A stretch of DNA of 64,000 nt from Sphingobacteriales bacterium 39-19 (GTDB lineage: Bacteria; Bacteroidota; Bacteroidia; Chitinophagales; Chitinophagaceae), in NCBI GenBank assembly GCA_001898465.1, contig MKTX01000001.1, positions 527,877 through 591,876 on the forward strand, given 5' to 3'. A program made the translations under genes and the position numbers. Positions 1 through 8,183 of this stretch are shown here, piece by piece. The notes under the pieces are model-generated. The model saw only the letters and a list, made by a program, of their open reading frames with translations, was not told the DNA's origin and ran no database searches. Within the stretch, counting starts at the first letter, position 1. Each line of letters opens with the position of its first letter.

Positions 1-823
1 GTACAATATGATCATACACATCTTTAAAATATTTTTCTGTACGATTTTCTATTAAATCGCTTTCGCTGCGCAAGATCCCACTCACCAACTCCCTCACAGG
101 CGCTACATTCCGCTTGAGCAGAATCATTTCTTTGCGTAAATTATTTATTTTAGCAAGGCTCCTGGTATTGGGATAGAGTACAATCAACTCTTCTACATTT
201 TCTATCTTATTGCCTAATTTTTCCATTACAATAAAATAATGATCTACCACCAGGTCAATCAATGCATAAAATAGAAAATCAGCCTTATTCTGCCTTACTT
301 TGCTGTTGGGCATTTCTAATTTTCCCCGCAGGCTTTCAAATACATCCCGGCTATTATCTTCCTGGAAGCTGATCACAAAATTCTTACCTAATATTAAACT
401 CAATTGTTCGCTTTCCATTTGATTTTGTGAATCATTAAAGTAAAGCATATTCAGCAGGCAGAATAGCAATCCATTAATGTCGTCCATTTTTGCCCGCTGG
501 CCAATACTGAGGATATCTTCTATCAGCAAAGGATGAATTTCAAAATGAGTACACAGTTTTTCTACTTCCTCTTTTTTTAAGCCGGCTACATTTATCCAGG
601 TAACTGCGTTTGTATCTTTATAAGGAAAACAGGCTTCTACCTCTTTTAGTTCTGTTTCTTTCACCCATTCGTTGTTATATTCAAAAACGGTAATAGCCGA
701 TTTAATTTCTGCCTGCCTTACCGGCGGGATGGTGGGGTTCACGCCAACAACTTTATGGGTTCCCAATAAAAAGTCGATGGGAGAAAAAATGGAATTTAAA
801 AGATTCTTCTTTTTCATAAACAT
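1..823 (-). CDS. corA: CorA-like divalent cation transporter, partial (C-terminus beyond window)
   Basis: An open frame of 274 codons runs off the left edge. The product matches the cytoplasmic N-terminal part of CorA Mg2+/Co2+ channels: a beta-rich start, then 'VTWINVAGL', 'HPLLIEDIL', and the long helical stretch with 'DLVVDHYFIVMEKLGNKIE', 'LRKEMILLKRNVAPVRELV' and 'YFKDVYDHI'. The two membrane helices and the GMN signature would lie beyond base 1, so they are not seen. Two in-frame ATGs (823 and 817) are possible; I list the outer one. The family name rests on these motifs; actual ion preference is not determined. Confidence 0.88.
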   Translation of the reverse strand, partial: MFMKKKNLLNSIFSPIDFLLGTHKVVGVNPTIPPVRQAEIKSAITVFEYNNEWVKETELKEVEACFPYKDTNAVTWINVAGLKKEEVEKLCTHFEIHPLLIEDILSIGQRAKMDDINGLLFCLLNMLYFNDSQNQMESEQLSLILGKNFVISFQEDNSRDVFESLRGKLEMPNSKVRQNKADFLFYALIDLVVDHYFIVMEKLGNKIENVEELIVLYPNTRSLAKINNLRKEMILLKRNVAPVRELVSGILRSESDLIENRTEKYFKDVYDHIV

Positions 824-921
824 ATTTGTGTAAAAAACAGGTTCAGTATTCTATCCTACCAGCTACACTGGTTTTTTAAAGATAGTCTAATAAGTATTTC
901 ATTTAAAAGTTACTTACGTAC

Positions 922-949
922 AAAAAAAATCCGCAGTAAATACTACGGA
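922..949 (-). terminator. Intrinsic terminator of asnS
   Basis: Read on the minus strand, a 7-bp stem with one G-U pair (TCCGTAG / CTGCGGA) and a 6-base loop is followed by eight Ts. It lies 8 bases after the asnS stop codon. Confidence 0.75.
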
Positions 950-957
950 ATATGATT

Positions 958-2400
958 TTAAAAGGCGGCGCTTTTAGGATAGCGGGGAAACGGGATTACA
1001 TCCCGGATATTTGTCATGCCGGTTACAAATTGCACCATGCGCTCAAAACCCAGCCCGAAGCCTGCGTGCGGGCAAGAACCAAAGCGGCGGCTGTCTAAAT
1101 ACCAATCCAGCTCTTCGGTGGGGATGTTCATTTCTTTCATGCGATTTACCAGTTTATCCAATCGTTCTTCTCTTTGGCTACCACCAACTATTTCGCCAAT
1201 ACCCGGGGCTAAAATATCCATTGCGGCCACGGTTTTTCCATCATCATTTTGGCGCATGTAAAATGCTTTTATTTCTTTGGGATAATGAGTAAGGATTACC
1301 GGTTTTTTAAAATGTTTTTCTACCAGGTACCGTTCATGTTCGCTTTGCAGATCTACCCCCCATTTATCAATCAGGTATTGAAATTTCTTTTTCTTATTAT
1401 AGTTGCATTCTTTTAAAATATCAATAGCCTCGGTATAAGTGAGCCGCTGAAAATCGTTATTTATAACAAACTCCAGTTTTTGTAATAAGCTGTATTCGCT
1501 GCGTTCATTTTGTGGTTTTTGCTTTTCTTCTTCTTCTAACCGCTGGCTTAAAAATTGAAGATCATCCGGGTTTTGCTCCATTGCATAGCGGATAATATAT
1601 TTTATAAAGGCTTCGGCCAGGTTTGCATTATCTTCTAAATCGTAAAATGCCATTTCGGGTTCAATCATCCAAAACTCAGCCAGGTGGCGGGTGGTATTAC
1701 TGTTTTCGGCCCTGAAGGTGGGCCCAAAAGTATAAATATCTGCAAAGGCCATGGCCGCCATTTCGCCCTCCAGCTGCCCGCTTACGGTGAGGTTTGTTTC
1801 CCGCCCAAAAAAATCTTCTTTAAAATTAATATGGCCATTTTCATTTTTGGGTGCTGTACCATCCAGGGGCAAGGTAGTTACCCGGAACATTTCTCCGGCG
1901 CCTTCTGCATCACTACCTGTAATAATAGGGGTATTGATATATACAAATCCCCGTTCATTAAAGAAACGATGAACTGCAAAAGCAAGGCTATGCCTTATGC
2001 GGAATATAGCTCCAAAGGTGTTAGTCCTAAAACGAAGGTGAGCAATTTCACGCAAGAACTCCAAGCTGTGTTTTTTAGGTTGTAAGGGGAATTTTTCCGC
2101 ATCACTATCACCCAATATTGTAACATCGGTTGCCTTTAACTCCAGTTTTTGGCCCTTACCCAGCGAAGCCACTACAGTGCCTGTAGCCTTTATACAGGCG
2201 CCGGTAGTAATTCTTTTTAATGTTTCATCGCTTAATAAACCCAATGCTGCTACTACTTGTAAATTATGTTGTGTGCTGCCATCATTTAAAGCGATAAACT
2301 GATTGTTTCTAAAACTACGTACCCAGCCCATCACTGTGCAGTTATAATCTGTCTTTTCACCCGAAAGCAGTTCTTTAATTTTAATACGTTGGTTAAACAT
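958..2400 (-). CDS. asnS: Asparaginyl-tRNA synthetase
   Basis: Class II aminoacyl-tRNA synthetase that charges tRNA-Asn in the cytoplasm. The 480-residue length is normal for AsnS. The N-terminal OB-fold anticodon-binding domain covers about residues 15-110 ('[20 protein letters not shown]'). The catalytic domain shows the motif 2 region '[19 protein letters not shown]' and the C-terminal motif 3 '[16 protein letters not shown]' followed by '[10 protein letters not shown]'. '[13 protein letters not shown]' is typical of AsnS rather than AspS. It is flanked by its own -7 box and a terminator, so it is probably monocistronic. No gatCAB is in the window. Confidence 0.97.
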   Translation of the reverse strand: MFNQRIKIKELLSGEKTDYNCTVMGWVRSFRNNQFIALNDGSTQHNLQVVAALGLLSDETLKRITTGACIKATGTVVASLGKGQKLELKATDVTILGDSDAEKFPLQPKKHSLEFLREIAHLRFRTNTFGAIFRIRHSLAFAVHRFFNERGFVYINTPIITGSDAEGAGEMFRVTTLPLDGTAPKNENGHINFKEDFFGRETNLTVSGQLEGEMAAMAFADIYTFGPTFRAENSNTTRHLAEFWMIEPEMAFYDLEDNANLAEAFIKYIIRYAMEQNPDDLQFLSQRLEEEEKQKPQNERSEYSLLQKLEFVINNDFQRLTYTEAIDILKECNYNKKKKFQYLIDKWGVDLQSEHERYLVEKHFKKPVILTHYPKEIKAFYMRQNDDGKTVAAMDILAPGIGEIVGGSQREERLDKLVNRMKEMNIPTEELDWYLDSRRFGSCPHAGFGLGFERMVQFVTGMTNIRDVIPFPRYPKSAAF

Positions 2401-2419
2401 AATTTATTTATTGAGGCTG

Positions 2420-2427
2420 CAAAGATA
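2420..2427 (-). promoter_or_regulatory. Bacteroidota -7 box for asnS
   Basis: TATCTTTG on the minus strand fits TAnnTTTG and ends 19 bases before the asnS start codon. I did not find a convincing -33 TTTG. Confidence 0.5.
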
Positions 2428-2519
2428 AAGTTTGAGTTTTATGCCACCATACCCGGGATGGTATAATTATATAAAACAGGGGATAACGTTAATTTTCAGG
2501 AATAGCAGCCCGCATTTCG

Positions 2520-2527
2520 TAATTTTG
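2520..2527 (+). promoter_or_regulatory. Bacteroidota -7 box for the 2568 lipoprotein
   Basis: TAATTTTG fits TAnnTTTG and ends 40 bases before the chosen ATG. Confidence 0.45.
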
Positions 2528-2567
2528 AATAAGAAGCATTTGATTGCATTCCATAAACCTCTTGATT

Positions 2568-3029
2568 ATGTTTGTAAGCCTAAAAAATATTGGCCTTGCC
2601 GGGATATTGATACTGCTCTCCTGTACCGGCAATTCTGGCGGAAACATAATAGATCAAAATAAAAATGCTCCATATGAATTACGTACAGGAATGCACAATG
2701 TTTCATTGCAGTGGATAAGTAATAAACACCCTTTAGGCCAAGCCACCATTACAAAAGACAGTACAAACTGGTACCATATAATAGGTGCCCAAAAAGGCGA
2801 TAGCACTGATTTTTTAATGATAAAAGGCAATATTAAAGTAATTGATGCCAGGCACCTATTGTTTATGGGCGAAATCAGGTACCGGGTAGGAATTCTTGGC
2901 CCGTCAGAATGTAATAAAAGCGGTCAGCAAAATTTTATAAAGCCAAAAAATAAAAATTATTGGCGCTTACAGGATATGGCTCATTGCGGCACTACCGATA
3001 CGGTTGATTATGTAGATATCTTCCTGTAA
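2568..3029 (+). CDS. Small lipoprotein of unknown function
   Basis: A 153-residue protein starting MFVSLKNIGL. I chose this ATG over an upstream in-frame TTG (2544) because it begins a compact signal peptide ending in the lipobox-like LLSC, which predicts acylation and export. The mature part has no motif I recognise; it contains three further cysteines, including 'GPSECNKSGQQ' and 'DMAHCGTTDTV'. It stands alone between asnS (divergent) and the CYTH gene (convergent). Lipoprotein status is inferred from the signal peptide; the function is unknown. Confidence 0.72.
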   Translation: MFVSLKNIGLAGILILLSCTGNSGGNIIDQNKNAPYELRTGMHNVSLQWISNKHPLGQATITKDSTNWYHIIGAQKGDSTDFLMIKGNIKVIDARHLLFMGEIRYRVGILGPSECNKSGQQNFIKPKNKNYWRLQDMAHCGTTDTVDYVDIFL

Positions 3030-3101
3030 CCCGGTTATATTATTTTTTAACTTGAAGATTCCATTTTAATAACTGTAATAAAAAAAGGTTCCCACAAGCT
3101 G

Positions 3102-3620
3102 CTATCCCGGTTTTTGTAAAATCATATCACTATAGGAATCTGCCACATAATCACCCGGCTGAATATTAAATAGCGATGCATAATAGTCACACTGATCTTG
3201 TAACTGCTGTACGGAAAACTGCTCATCTTCATTAATGGCTTCTACTTCTGCAAAAGAACCAAGCCCTTCTACCTGGTCGAAATGAAATTTTACATTTTCA
3301 ATAAAATAAATTTTACGTTTTTTTTGTACTACGGCCAATACCCCCAGGGCTCGGGTTAAAATATCTTTTAAAGTTTCAGAAGGATTTGCCTGGTATAATA
3401 ATATAGCAGCGGACTTAGCGCCCGGTGTATTTTTTCTTTCGTAATGAATTAAAGCATTTTCGATATTTCCCTGCCGGAGTTTCAGCCTGCCCTGCGCTGC
3501 ATTAAAGTAGGTATCTGTTTGCAGATCGATTCCTATAAACCGGGGCGATAATTGCAGGAGTTTTTGTTCTGCCTGTAATAGGTCTTGTACCTGGGCTTTC
3601 CATTCAAAATTTGTGAGCAT
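3102..3620 (-). CDS. CYTH-domain protein (class IV adenylate cyclase / triphosphatase-like)
   Basis: A 172-residue protein with the layout of the CYTH fold: 'GRLKLRQGN', 'LIHYERKN', a basic stretch 'VVQKKRKIYFIENVKFHFD', and 'VEGLGSFAEVEA'. These conserved Arg/Lys/Glu residues line the triphosphate tunnel in CyaB-type cyclases and thiamine triphosphatases. The first signature, normally ExExK, reads NFEWK here, so its first Glu is lost. Which reaction it performs (cyclic AMP synthesis, triphosphate hydrolysis or other) cannot be told from sequence. It lies between cysS upstream and a convergent lipoprotein. Confidence 0.8.
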   Translation of the reverse strand: MLTNFEWKAQVQDLLQAEQKLLQLSPRFIGIDLQTDTYFNAAQGRLKLRQGNIENALIHYERKNTPGAKSAAILLYQANPSETLKDILTRALGVLAVVQKKRKIYFIENVKFHFDQVEGLGSFAEVEAINEDEQFSVQQLQDQCDYYASLFNIQPGDYVADSYSDMILQKPG

Positions 3621-3716
3621 GATTACAAATTAACAGTAAAGAAATTTTTTACAATGGGAGAAGTTAAAAAATTGTATTGTTTTGAAATCTACTTTACAGG
3701 ATATGTGCAAAAATAT

Positions 3717-3747
3717 AAAAAAGGGAACCCTCATGTAAGCTCCCTTT
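3717..3747 (-). terminator. Intrinsic terminator of cysS
   Basis: On the minus strand AAAGGGA and TCCCTTT form a stem around a 14-base loop and are followed by a T-rich run, 24 bases after the cysS stop codon. Confidence 0.65.
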
Positions 3748-3770
3748 ACATTTTAAAAACAGACATTTTT

Positions 3771-5261
3771 TTATTGTATATACCAACTCATATCTCCCCC
3801 TTTTTCATCTTTTAAAACAATACCCTGCTCCAGCAACTGGTTTCTTATTTTATCAGATGTAATAAAATCTTTTTTTGATTTTGATTCTTTGCGTATATCA
3901 ATTAAAAGATTCATCACGGCTTTTAGCTTATCATTATCGGCCTCCGAACTATTTTTTAAACCAAAAATATCTTCTAAATACGTTTTAAAATGCTGTTTCA
4001 TCAATTTTATTAAACCACTTCCCACATCATGTGTACTTAGAATTTTATCTTTAAATGAATTGATAACGGGTACTATTTCAAAGAGATTTGCCAGCACTTT
4101 AGCGCTGTTAAAATCATCATCCATAAACGATTCAAGCTCCATCAACAATCCATTTAATTTTGACTCTAAAGCCGGATCATTACCGGATTCATTTGGGGGC
4201 AATGGTAATTGTTGCAGGGTTTCATGGGCTTCCCACATTCTTTTAAATGCTTTTTCTGCGGCTAATAGCGCATCATTACTAAAATCCAGCGTACTTCGGT
4301 AATGGCTTTGCAGTATAAAAAAACGTACTGTCATCGGGCTGTAGGCCTGGGTGAGTAAGGGATGGGTACCGGTAAATAGCTCAGTGAGTTTTATCACATT
4401 ATTATAACTTTTGCCCATTTTACGACCATCGATAGTAATCATATTGTTGTGTACCCAATAATTAACCGGGGCCTCATGATTACAAATGGTGCTTTGTGCA
4501 ATTTCACTTTCATGGTGGGGAAATTGTAAGTCCATACCGCCCCCATGAATATCGAAACGGGTACCCAGGTACTTGGTGGCCATTGCCGAACATTCTATAT
4601 GCCAGCCGGGGAAACCTTCTCCCCAGGGGCTTTTCCAACGCATAATATGTTCTGGGGGCGCTTTTTTCCATAAAGCAAAATCGGCCTTATCTCTTTTTTC
4701 TTCCTGTCCGTCCAGGTTGCGTGTGGTCTCTAAAAGATCTTCAATTACCCGGCCACTCAGTTTTCCGTAGGGATATTTTTCTGCATATTTTTTTACATCA
4801 AAATATACCGATCCGTTTACTACATAAGCATACCCTTCCTCAATAATTTTTTCAATCATACTTATTTGTTCTATGATATGGCCGGTAGCTGTAGGCTCTA
4901 TGCTGGGTTCTAAGCAATTAAATTGCAGCATGGCCCAATGAAACAGGTTGCTATATTTTTGAACCAGTTCCATGGGTTCCAATTTTTCGAGCAAAGCCTT
5001 TTTGCTTACTTTATCTTCTGCTTCTCTTCCTTCTTCTTCAAAATGGCCTGCGTCGGTAATGTTACGTACATACCGAACTTTAAAACCCTTATGCAGTAAG
5101 TACCGGTAAATAACATCAAAAGTAATGTAAGGCCGTGCGTGCCCCAGGTGGCTTTCACCACTCACAGTAGGGCCGCAAACATACATGCCTGCATGGCCGG
5201 GGGTAATAGGAGTAAAGATTTCTTTTTGCCTGCTGTATGAATTAAATATTTGTAATGCCAT
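3771..5261 (-). CDS. cysS: Cysteinyl-tRNA synthetase
   Basis: Class I aminoacyl-tRNA synthetase that charges tRNA-Cys; 496 residues, normal for CysS. The N-terminal 'MYVCGPTV' carries the first zinc-ligand cysteine. The HIGH motif appears as HLGH ('SHLGHARPYITFDV'). Other CysS blocks are 'GWHIECSAMA', 'DIHGGGMDLQFPHHENE'-like 'GGGMDLQFPHHESEIAQS' and the KMSKS loop as KMGKS ('GRKMGKSYNN'). The C-terminal DALR-type helical domain follows. It is preceded by an unusually long leader with two hairpins. Confidence 0.97.
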   Translation of the reverse strand: MALQIFNSYSRQKEIFTPITPGHAGMYVCGPTVSGESHLGHARPYITFDVIYRYLLHKGFKVRYVRNITDAGHFEEEGREAEDKVSKKALLEKLEPMELVQKYSNLFHWAMLQFNCLEPSIEPTATGHIIEQISMIEKIIEEGYAYVVNGSVYFDVKKYAEKYPYGKLSGRVIEDLLETTRNLDGQEEKRDKADFALWKKAPPEHIMRWKSPWGEGFPGWHIECSAMATKYLGTRFDIHGGGMDLQFPHHESEIAQSTICNHEAPVNYWVHNNMITIDGRKMGKSYNNVIKLTELFTGTHPLLTQAYSPMTVRFFILQSHYRSTLDFSNDALLAAEKAFKRMWEAHETLQQLPLPPNESGNDPALESKLNGLLMELESFMDDDFNSAKVLANLFEIVPVINSFKDKILSTHDVGSGLIKLMKQHFKTYLEDIFGLKNSSEADNDKLKAVMNLLIDIRKESKSKKDFITSDKIRNQLLEQGIVLKDEKGGDMSWYIQ

Positions 5262-5294
5262 AATATTATTTTATTAACCAGTTATTGTGTTTAG

Positions 5295-5343
5295 TGCATC
5301 CTCTTTTCCGGATGCATGCCGCCAAAATGAAGTTTCGGGGCGG
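5295..5343 (-). promoter_or_regulatory. Two hairpins in the cysS 5' leader
   Basis: On the minus strand the first hairpin pairs CCGCC with GGCGG (5343-5319, 15-base loop). The second pairs TGCATCC with GGATGCA (5316-5295, 8-base loop). Neither is followed by a T-run, so neither is a classic terminator. They lie 34-82 bases upstream of the cysS ATG and could be regulatory or simply stabilising. Confidence 0.4.
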
Positions 5344-5428
5344 ATGTGGCTCATTTATAACCGGCATCGTGCTGCTAAAATTATTATTAAAAAGGAATGA
5401 GGTATTGGGAATGGCCCCTATACGGGCA

Positions 5429-5457
5429 CAAAGATATTAAGCTATGCCCAAGGGCAA
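5429..5457 (-). promoter_or_regulatory. Candidate Bacteroidota promoter for cysS
   Basis: On the minus strand TATCTTTG (5436-5429) fits the -7 consensus. A TTG (5457-5455) lies 18 bases upstream, at a workable -33 position. Use of this promoter would give a leader of about 160 bases. Confidence 0.5.
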
Positions 5458-5564
5458 CAACAAAAAGAGATATAATATACAGATTTGCTTAAAAACATGA
5501 TGAAGTAAAACTAATGCATTTTTTTGAAAATGCGGGAGCCATTCAAGAAATAAATTTTGTACCG

Positions 5565-6695
5565 CTATTCTTTATGTAAGAAGAGATCGGCTACAATGGG
5601 ATAATGATCGCTAATGGCTTTCTTTATCCGAACGTATTGCTCCACATCAAAGCGGCTGCCAGCAAAAATATTATCTATTCTTAAAGTGGGTGAAATACCT
5701 ACGAAGGTTCGCCCCAGGCCGGTTCCTTTTTCGGCAAATGCATTTTTTAAACCCTTCCCAATGGTCCGATATGCATAGCTATTGGGTACATCATTAAAAT
5801 CTCCGCAAACCACCACCGGGTACACACTTTCGTTAATCGCTTTGCGGATGCGATCGCTTTGAAAATGCCTTAACAGGAAGCCATGCTTAAATTTTGCGAT
5901 GAGGTTTTTAGACGCTTCAATATCCTTTTTGCTTTCCAGCTCCGGCGTATTTATATATTGGCGGTTGGTTTCAGTAAATTTTAAAGATTGCAGGTGCAGG
6001 TTAAAAATGCGGATGGTATCTCCAGCTTTTACCAGGTCGGCATATTGAAAAATAGAATTATAATCATGGGGTTCGTAACTCAGCGTATGTTTATTAATGA
6101 GGGGATATTTCGACAGAATAATAATTCCAAAATGGTGCTTTTGATCAAAGTCTATTTTTCGGTTATAGGAATAATTATAATAAGACATATTTAAGCTGGC
6201 CATCAGGTCGGGCAGGTAATTAATGGCACCCGGAATACTATCGCTGGCTACTACTTCCTGGAAGCAGGCTACATCAGGATTGTATTGATTTATTAAAGCG
6301 AGCATGGCTTGCTTTTTTTCGGGATGCAGCTTGTGCTCCAGTATGCTAAAATGTTCTACATTCCAACTCATAACCCTAAGGTTGGCTGGGTGTTTTGCGG
6401 CCACAAAATTAGGGGTGAAACGCACTTCTACCAATTGCCTGATAGGTACCCAGGCAAGTGCAATCGCAAGCAAACTTATTAATGCATATTTAAAACTGGC
6501 AAAGAGCCAAAAAAGAATAAAAAAAAGCAATAAGATTAAAAAATAAAAAGAAGCCAGGTTTAGTAAGCCCATAAACCAAAAGTACTGGGGATTTAATTTT
6601 GTACCATAGCAACTCAATAAAAACAAAAGGGAAGTTACCACGTTTAAAACAATTGCGGTGCGTTTTGTAAACCTGCGAAACCAGTTAATTGCCAT
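5565..6695 (-). CDS. Membrane-anchored endonuclease/exonuclease/phosphatase (EEP) family protein
   Basis: A 376-residue protein. Residues about 15-95 hold three hydrophobic segments, placing the enzyme at the inner membrane. The rest is the metal-dependent EEP fold: 'MSWNVEHF' (metal-binding Asn), 'VACFQEVV' (metal-binding Glu), 'VVCGDFNDVP' (catalytic Asp/Asn) and C-terminal 'ISDHYPIVADL' (catalytic Asp-His). The fold covers DNases, phosphoinositide phosphatases and sphingomyelinases; the substrate is not evident. The start follows a run of positive residues before the first helix (MAINWFRRFTKR). The lipid kinase lies upstream on the same strand, 43 bases away. Confidence 0.88.
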   Translation of the reverse strand: MAINWFRRFTKRTAIVLNVVTSLLFLLSCYGTKLNPQYFWFMGLLNLASFYFLILLLFFILFWLFASFKYALISLLAIALAWVPIRQLVEVRFTPNFVAAKHPANLRVMSWNVEHFSILEHKLHPEKKQAMLALINQYNPDVACFQEVVASDSIPGAINYLPDLMASLNMSYYNYSYNRKIDFDQKHHFGIIILSKYPLINKHTLSYEPHDYNSIFQYADLVKAGDTIRIFNLHLQSLKFTETNRQYINTPELESKKDIEASKNLIAKFKHGFLLRHFQSDRIRKAINESVYPVVVCGDFNDVPNSYAYRTIGKGLKNAFAEKGTGLGRTFVGISPTLRIDNIFAGSRFDVEQYVRIKKAISDHYPIVADLFLHKE

Positions 6696-6738
6696 AAACT
6701 AAATGTACGTTGAAATGTTAGTTTTTTAATCTTAAAAC

Positions 6739-7578
6739 CTATTTTATCATCAGGTATGCCGGTAAAACGGTATAATGAAAAATTTTCTCTTTTATCAGTT
6801 CACCATCCAGCTGGGCATATAATTCATTTTCACAAAACACTTTTATATCGGTTGCCTGAAAATATAATATACAAGATAATGACAGGTGTTTCCCGGTTTC
6901 AATTTTGGGTAAATACAGTAATCGTTTTAATAAGCCCAGGGGTTTGCATAAAAGTAAATCAAGCTTGCCATCATCCAGGGTGGCCCGGGGGGTAACTAAA
7001 AAACCACCCCCTGTGCGGCTGCTATTATTGGCAGATACCAATAAAAATTTCCCTAACCATTCTTTTCCATCTACTGTAACACGAAAGTCAGGTTCCCGGT
7101 AGCTGAATATTTTTTTTAATACTACCCATAAGTATCCGAAGTGGCCACCCAGCTTCCGGATTGCTTTCATTGATCGCAACACTTCCCCATCAAAACCGAT
7201 TCCCGAACTATTAATATACACTTTATTGTTGCAGCAAGCCGCATCTATGGGCCTGGCCGGGGCTGATAATATTTTTTCCAATAGTTCTTCCTTGCTGATA
7301 TCGCCGTATAATTTCCAATGAAAATCGTTTCCTGTTCCTCCTTTAAAAATGGAGAGTGGTGTTTTTGAATAAGTGTAATGGTTCAAAAAGTAATTTACGG
7401 TTCCATCGCCACCCACTATCCAGATATCAGAAAATGCATCCATCCTGTGTGGCCAGTTGCCTATAAAAAGAGAACAGGATATTTTTTTATGAGCTAGTTG
7501 TGTTGCGAGCCAATTACCCAGCTCACCTGCATGGCCGCTACCAGAAAGAGGGTTTACTAAAATACCAATGTGCACCAT
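6739..7578 (-). CDS. Diacylglycerol kinase-like lipid kinase
   Basis: A 279-residue soluble lipid kinase of the DAGK-catalytic fold (YegS/DgkB/BmrU group). It shows the N-terminal 'GILVNPLSGSGHAG', the nucleotide-binding 'IVGGDGTVNYFLN', and 'FKGGTGNDF', the family's conserved glycine-rich motifs. A C-terminal beta-sandwich includes 'GGGFLVTPRATLDDGKLDLLL'. It would phosphorylate a lipid hydroxyl with ATP at the membrane. The exact lipid cannot be told. The same-strand EEP phosphohydrolase downstream could be co-transcribed. Confidence 0.9.
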   Translation of the reverse strand: MVHIGILVNPLSGSGHAGELGNWLATQLAHKKISCSLFIGNWPHRMDAFSDIWIVGGDGTVNYFLNHYTYSKTPLSIFKGGTGNDFHWKLYGDISKEELLEKILSAPARPIDAACCNNKVYINSSGIGFDGEVLRSMKAIRKLGGHFGYLWVVLKKIFSYREPDFRVTVDGKEWLGKFLLVSANNSSRTGGGFLVTPRATLDDGKLDLLLCKPLGLLKRLLYLPKIETGKHLSLSCILYFQATDIKVFCENELYAQLDGELIKEKIFHYTVLPAYLMIK

Positions 7579-7599
7579 GCAAATGAATATATTTCAAAA

Positions 7600-8085
7600 T
7601 CAAGTACCTACACTATCGGGTTTATCAACAGTTACTGGCGGGGTTTTTTCTGCCGGCGGGCTGTTTAATGGAGCGCCCACTGCAATATCACAGCGATGGC
7701 CGGGTTCGCCATGGGGCGGGTTCATGCCAGCTGCAGTTTTAACGGGGGCCTGTACGGGTTGAGTATTAATGGTATTTATTGTTTTCGCAGCCGGGGCTGC
7801 AGTAGTAGCCGGAGAAGAATTGAGTGGAGCGCCCACTGCTATATCACAGCGATGGCCGGGCATGCCATGTGCGGGATTCAAAGCGGCCATATTACCCTGT
7901 GGTTTTTTTTCAGCAGCGGGGGCGACTGTTGTAATGGGCATCACCACAGGTTGGCTATCAATAACTACAGCGGCTTTTGTGGATTGAACCGAGTTCATCA
8001 GGCTCTCATCTTTTTCGGGGCTGGCTGGTGAGCAACTACTTATTATAATTGAAGAAACAATAAAACCGGCAATAAAAAATCTCAT
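7600..8085 (-). CDS. Lipoprotein with two HGxPGHRC repeats
   Basis: A 161-residue lipoprotein. I chose the ATG at 8085 because it gives a clean signal peptide ending IIISSC (Cys18). After a low-complexity Ala/Pro/Thr linker it carries two near-identical modules (residues about 69-90 and 121-142) with the shared core HGxPGHRCDIAVGAPLNS. Each module offers two His and one Cys, a possible metal or haem site; that is inference. I recall the motif from Bacteroidota hypothetical proteins but know no function. The modules are encoded by almost identical 35-bp DNA. Confidence 0.8.
   Translation of the reverse strand: MRFFIAGFIVSSIIISSCSPASPEKDESLMNSVQSTKAAVVIDSQPVVMPITTVAPAAEKKPQGNMAALNPAHGMPGHRCDIAVGAPLNSSPATTAAPAAKTINTINTQPVQAPVKTAAGMNPPHGEPGHRCDIAVGAPLNSPPAEKTPPVTVDKPDSVGT
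7670..7860 (-). repeat. 35-bp direct repeat pair encoding the HGxPGHRC modules
   Basis: Copies at 7670-7704 and 7826-7860 differ at a single base. The DNA identity is higher than needed to keep the protein motif, suggesting recent duplication or gene conversion within the gene. Confidence 0.8.
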
Positions 8086-8138
8086 AATGTCAATTTTTGT
8101 CAAAAACAAATATACGGCTATGCTTTTAGCATCCACAT

Positions 8139-8172
8139 AAAAGAAGGCCGTTTTTAATTGCGACCTTCTTTT
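8139..8172 (-). terminator. Intrinsic terminator of the T9SS beta-helix gene
   Basis: A 9-bp perfect stem (AAAAGAAGG / CCTTCTTTT) lies 12 bases downstream of the stop codon of the minus-strand gene ending at 8184. Confidence 0.65.
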
Positions 8173-8183
8173 TAATACTCAAT

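Larger units (their letters stand above)
5262..5564. other. 303-bp intergenic region: cysS leader and promoter
   Basis: No credible coding frame. The half nearest cysS has two successive hairpins (5319-5343 and 5295-5316) and a promoter-like box near 5429. The remaining 100 bases up to the EEP gene's 3' end hold nothing I recognise. Confidence 0.6.

Noticed and set aside
841-880. Hairpin ACCAG/CTGGT with T-run on the plus strand near 859-878
   Set aside because: No plus-strand gene ends before it; the stem is only five pairs, so it is probably chance.
1684-2085. 133-codon plus-strand frame inside asnS
   Set aside because: Antisense to the conserved catalytic core of asnS; no motif.
2432-2662. 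76-codon plus-strand frame before the 2568 lipoprotein
   Set aside because: It overlaps the signal peptide of the better-supported lipoprotein in another frame.
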